NCBI GenBank assembly: GCA_027295505.1
Contig: JAPUKU010000198.1
Span: 1 to 52,030 of the forward strand
Direction: 5' to 3'
Origin: Acidobacteriota bacterium
Lineage (GTDB): Bacteria; Acidobacteriota; Polarisedimenticolia; JAPUKU01
DNA: 52,030 bases
Positions 51,272 through 52,030 of the stretch are shown piece after piece. Every line of letters begins with the position of its first letter. The first letter of the stretch is position 1. A program made the translations under genes and the position numbers. The notes below the pieces were generated by a model. It was not told the DNA's origin. It was given only the letters and a program-made list of their open reading frames with translations, and did no database searches.

Positions 51272-52030
51272 TTGGCGCTCAACCTCTCGATTGCCGGGGT
51301 CACCGGATATACGGGCATGAAGCTGTTGCAGCTCCTGCGCGCGCACCCCGGAGTCTGCCGCGTGCGGGTGGCTGCACGCAGTGGCGTGGGTGAGCCTCTT
51401 ACCCGACGCCTGCCCTTCCTGGCCGAGGCCGAAGGCTTGACCATCGAGCCGCTCGAAGCCCTGGGAGAGGAGCCGGGAGATGCCCTCTTGTGCTGCCTTC
51501 CCAGCGGCGCGACCGCTCCCCTCATAGCCCGCGCCCGCAGCCACGGGGCCCGGGTGATCGATCTGGGCGGGGATCACCGCCTGCGCGACAGCCGGGATCG
51601 CCAACGATGGTACCCCGAAGTGGCCTCGACCACTGCCGCTGAGACCGCCGTGTACGGGCTTACTGAACACGCCCGCGATGCGATCTCGGGCTCCTTCCTG
51701 GTCGCCAACCCGGGCTGTTATGCCACGGCGGCCCTGCTGGCCCTGGTCCCACTCTGGCGTGGCGGTATGCGACCCTTCCAACCGATCATCGTCGACGCCA
51801 AGTCCGGAGTTTCGGGGGCGGGTCGCGGCGGGCTCATGGGCACCCAGCTGGCGGAGATGCACGACCAGATCGCGCCATATGCCACCGGGCGATCCCACCG
51901 CCACGTGCCCGAGATCGAGCAGGCCCTCTCGCAGTGGAGCGGCCGCCCCGAGTCGATTGTATTTACGCCCCACCTGGTCCCCGCCGATCGGGGGGTCCTG
52001 GCCTGCGCCTACGTTCGGTTGGATCCGCGC
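51272..52030 (+). CDS. argC: N-acetyl-gamma-glutamyl-phosphate reductase (C-terminus outside the window)
   Basis: NADPH-dependent third step of arginine biosynthesis, converting N-acetylglutamyl phosphate to its semialdehyde in the cytoplasm. 253 residues are visible. The N-terminal dinucleotide fold is IAGVTGYTGMKLLQLL, LPSGAT and VIDLGGDHRLRD follow, the catalytic cysteine is in VANPGCYATAALLAL near residue 150, and the catalytic histidine is expected in SHRHVPEIEQ near residue 210. The frame has no ATG or GTG before the homology; TTG at 51272 is the likely start, giving MALNLSIAG. No ribosome binding site is visible. Promoter and ARG-box-like sites lie directly upstream, so it is probably the first gene of an arg operon. 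Confidence 0.9.
   Translation, partial: MALNLSIAGVTGYTGMKLLQLLRAHPGVCRVRVAARSGVGEPLTRRLPFLAEAEGLTIEPLEALGEEPGDALLCCLPSGATAPLIARARSHGARVIDLGGDHRLRDSRDRQRWYPEVASTTAAETAVYGLTEHARDAISGSFLVANPGCYATAALLALVPLWRGGMRPFQPIIVDAKSGVSGAGRGGLMGTQLAEMHDQIAPYATGRSHRHVPEIEQALSQWSGRPESIVFTPHLVPADRGVLACAYVRLDPR

Noticed and set aside
50441-51973. Long minus-strand open frame (about 510 codons) opposite the kinase and argC
   Set aside because: It lies fully antisense to two well-supported genes, has no recognisable domain, and GC-rich DNA commonly yields such frames.

Overview
The window is GC-rich bacterial chromosome, packed with short intergenic gaps and many start/stop overlaps. The gene content points to a Gram-negative bacterium: many lipoprotein signal peptides, a DsbD, an OPT transporter, menaquinone made through the futalosine route (mqnD), flavin-dependent thymidylate synthase, B12-dependent ribonucleotide reductase, the squalene genes hpnC/hpnD/hpnE, a Gld-like ABC system and a Ser/Thr protein kinase. 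This mix would suit the Acidobacteriota or a neighbouring deep phylum. That placement is inference from gene content; no rRNA or tRNA gene is present to settle it. No mobile element, CRISPR array, prophage or tRNA was seen.

Layout. 1-3.6 kb (minus): the N-terminal part of a nitrite/sulfite reductase, a small membrane protein and a double-length ThyX. 3.7-10.6 kb (plus): a run of small metabolic genes (DUF4242, DUF4870-like, phosphodiesterase, cupin, GST, class II aldolase), an M2 lipoprotein peptidase, mqnD and ygfZ. 10.7-20.7 kb (minus): a block that looks built for peptide and amino-acid use (aminotransferase, two lipoprotein amidohydrolases, M20 dipeptidase, MFS and OPT transporters), with a molybdenum oxidoreductase and a small membrane protein in the middle. 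20.8-29.7 kb: HAD phosphatase and MutT, M24 peptidase and UPF0173 hydrolase, then hpnC-hpnD and hpnE (squalene synthesis) with sodC and a TAG-interrupted small gene on the other strand between them, an SDR and a 2Fe-2S ferredoxin. 29.9-34.8 kb (minus): nrdJ with a long upstream region, a cupredoxin lipoprotein and a TPR protein. 34.8-39.2 kb: a bifunctional penicillin-binding protein broken by an in-frame TAG, divergent from dsbD. 39.1-48.1 kb (minus): lipoprotein, DUF885 and dnaJ, a DMT transporter, and a four-gene Gld-like ABC operon. 48.3-52 kb (plus): a sigma-54 promoter and a heavily structured leader ahead of a pseudo-receiver/PilZ gene, a membrane Ser/Thr kinase, and the start of argC behind a probable ARG box.

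Three things stand out. (1) A perfect -24/-12 sigma-54 promoter is followed by about 170 nt holding five consecutive hairpins before the PilZ gene: a candidate undescribed leader RNA. (2) Two genes carry an in-frame TAG with recognisable coding sequence continuing behind it, one of them a PBP1B-type enzyme, although TAG also ends normal genes here. (3) Many promoters place the -10 hexamer only 6-11 nt before the start codon with no ribosome binding site, so leaderless mRNAs look common.
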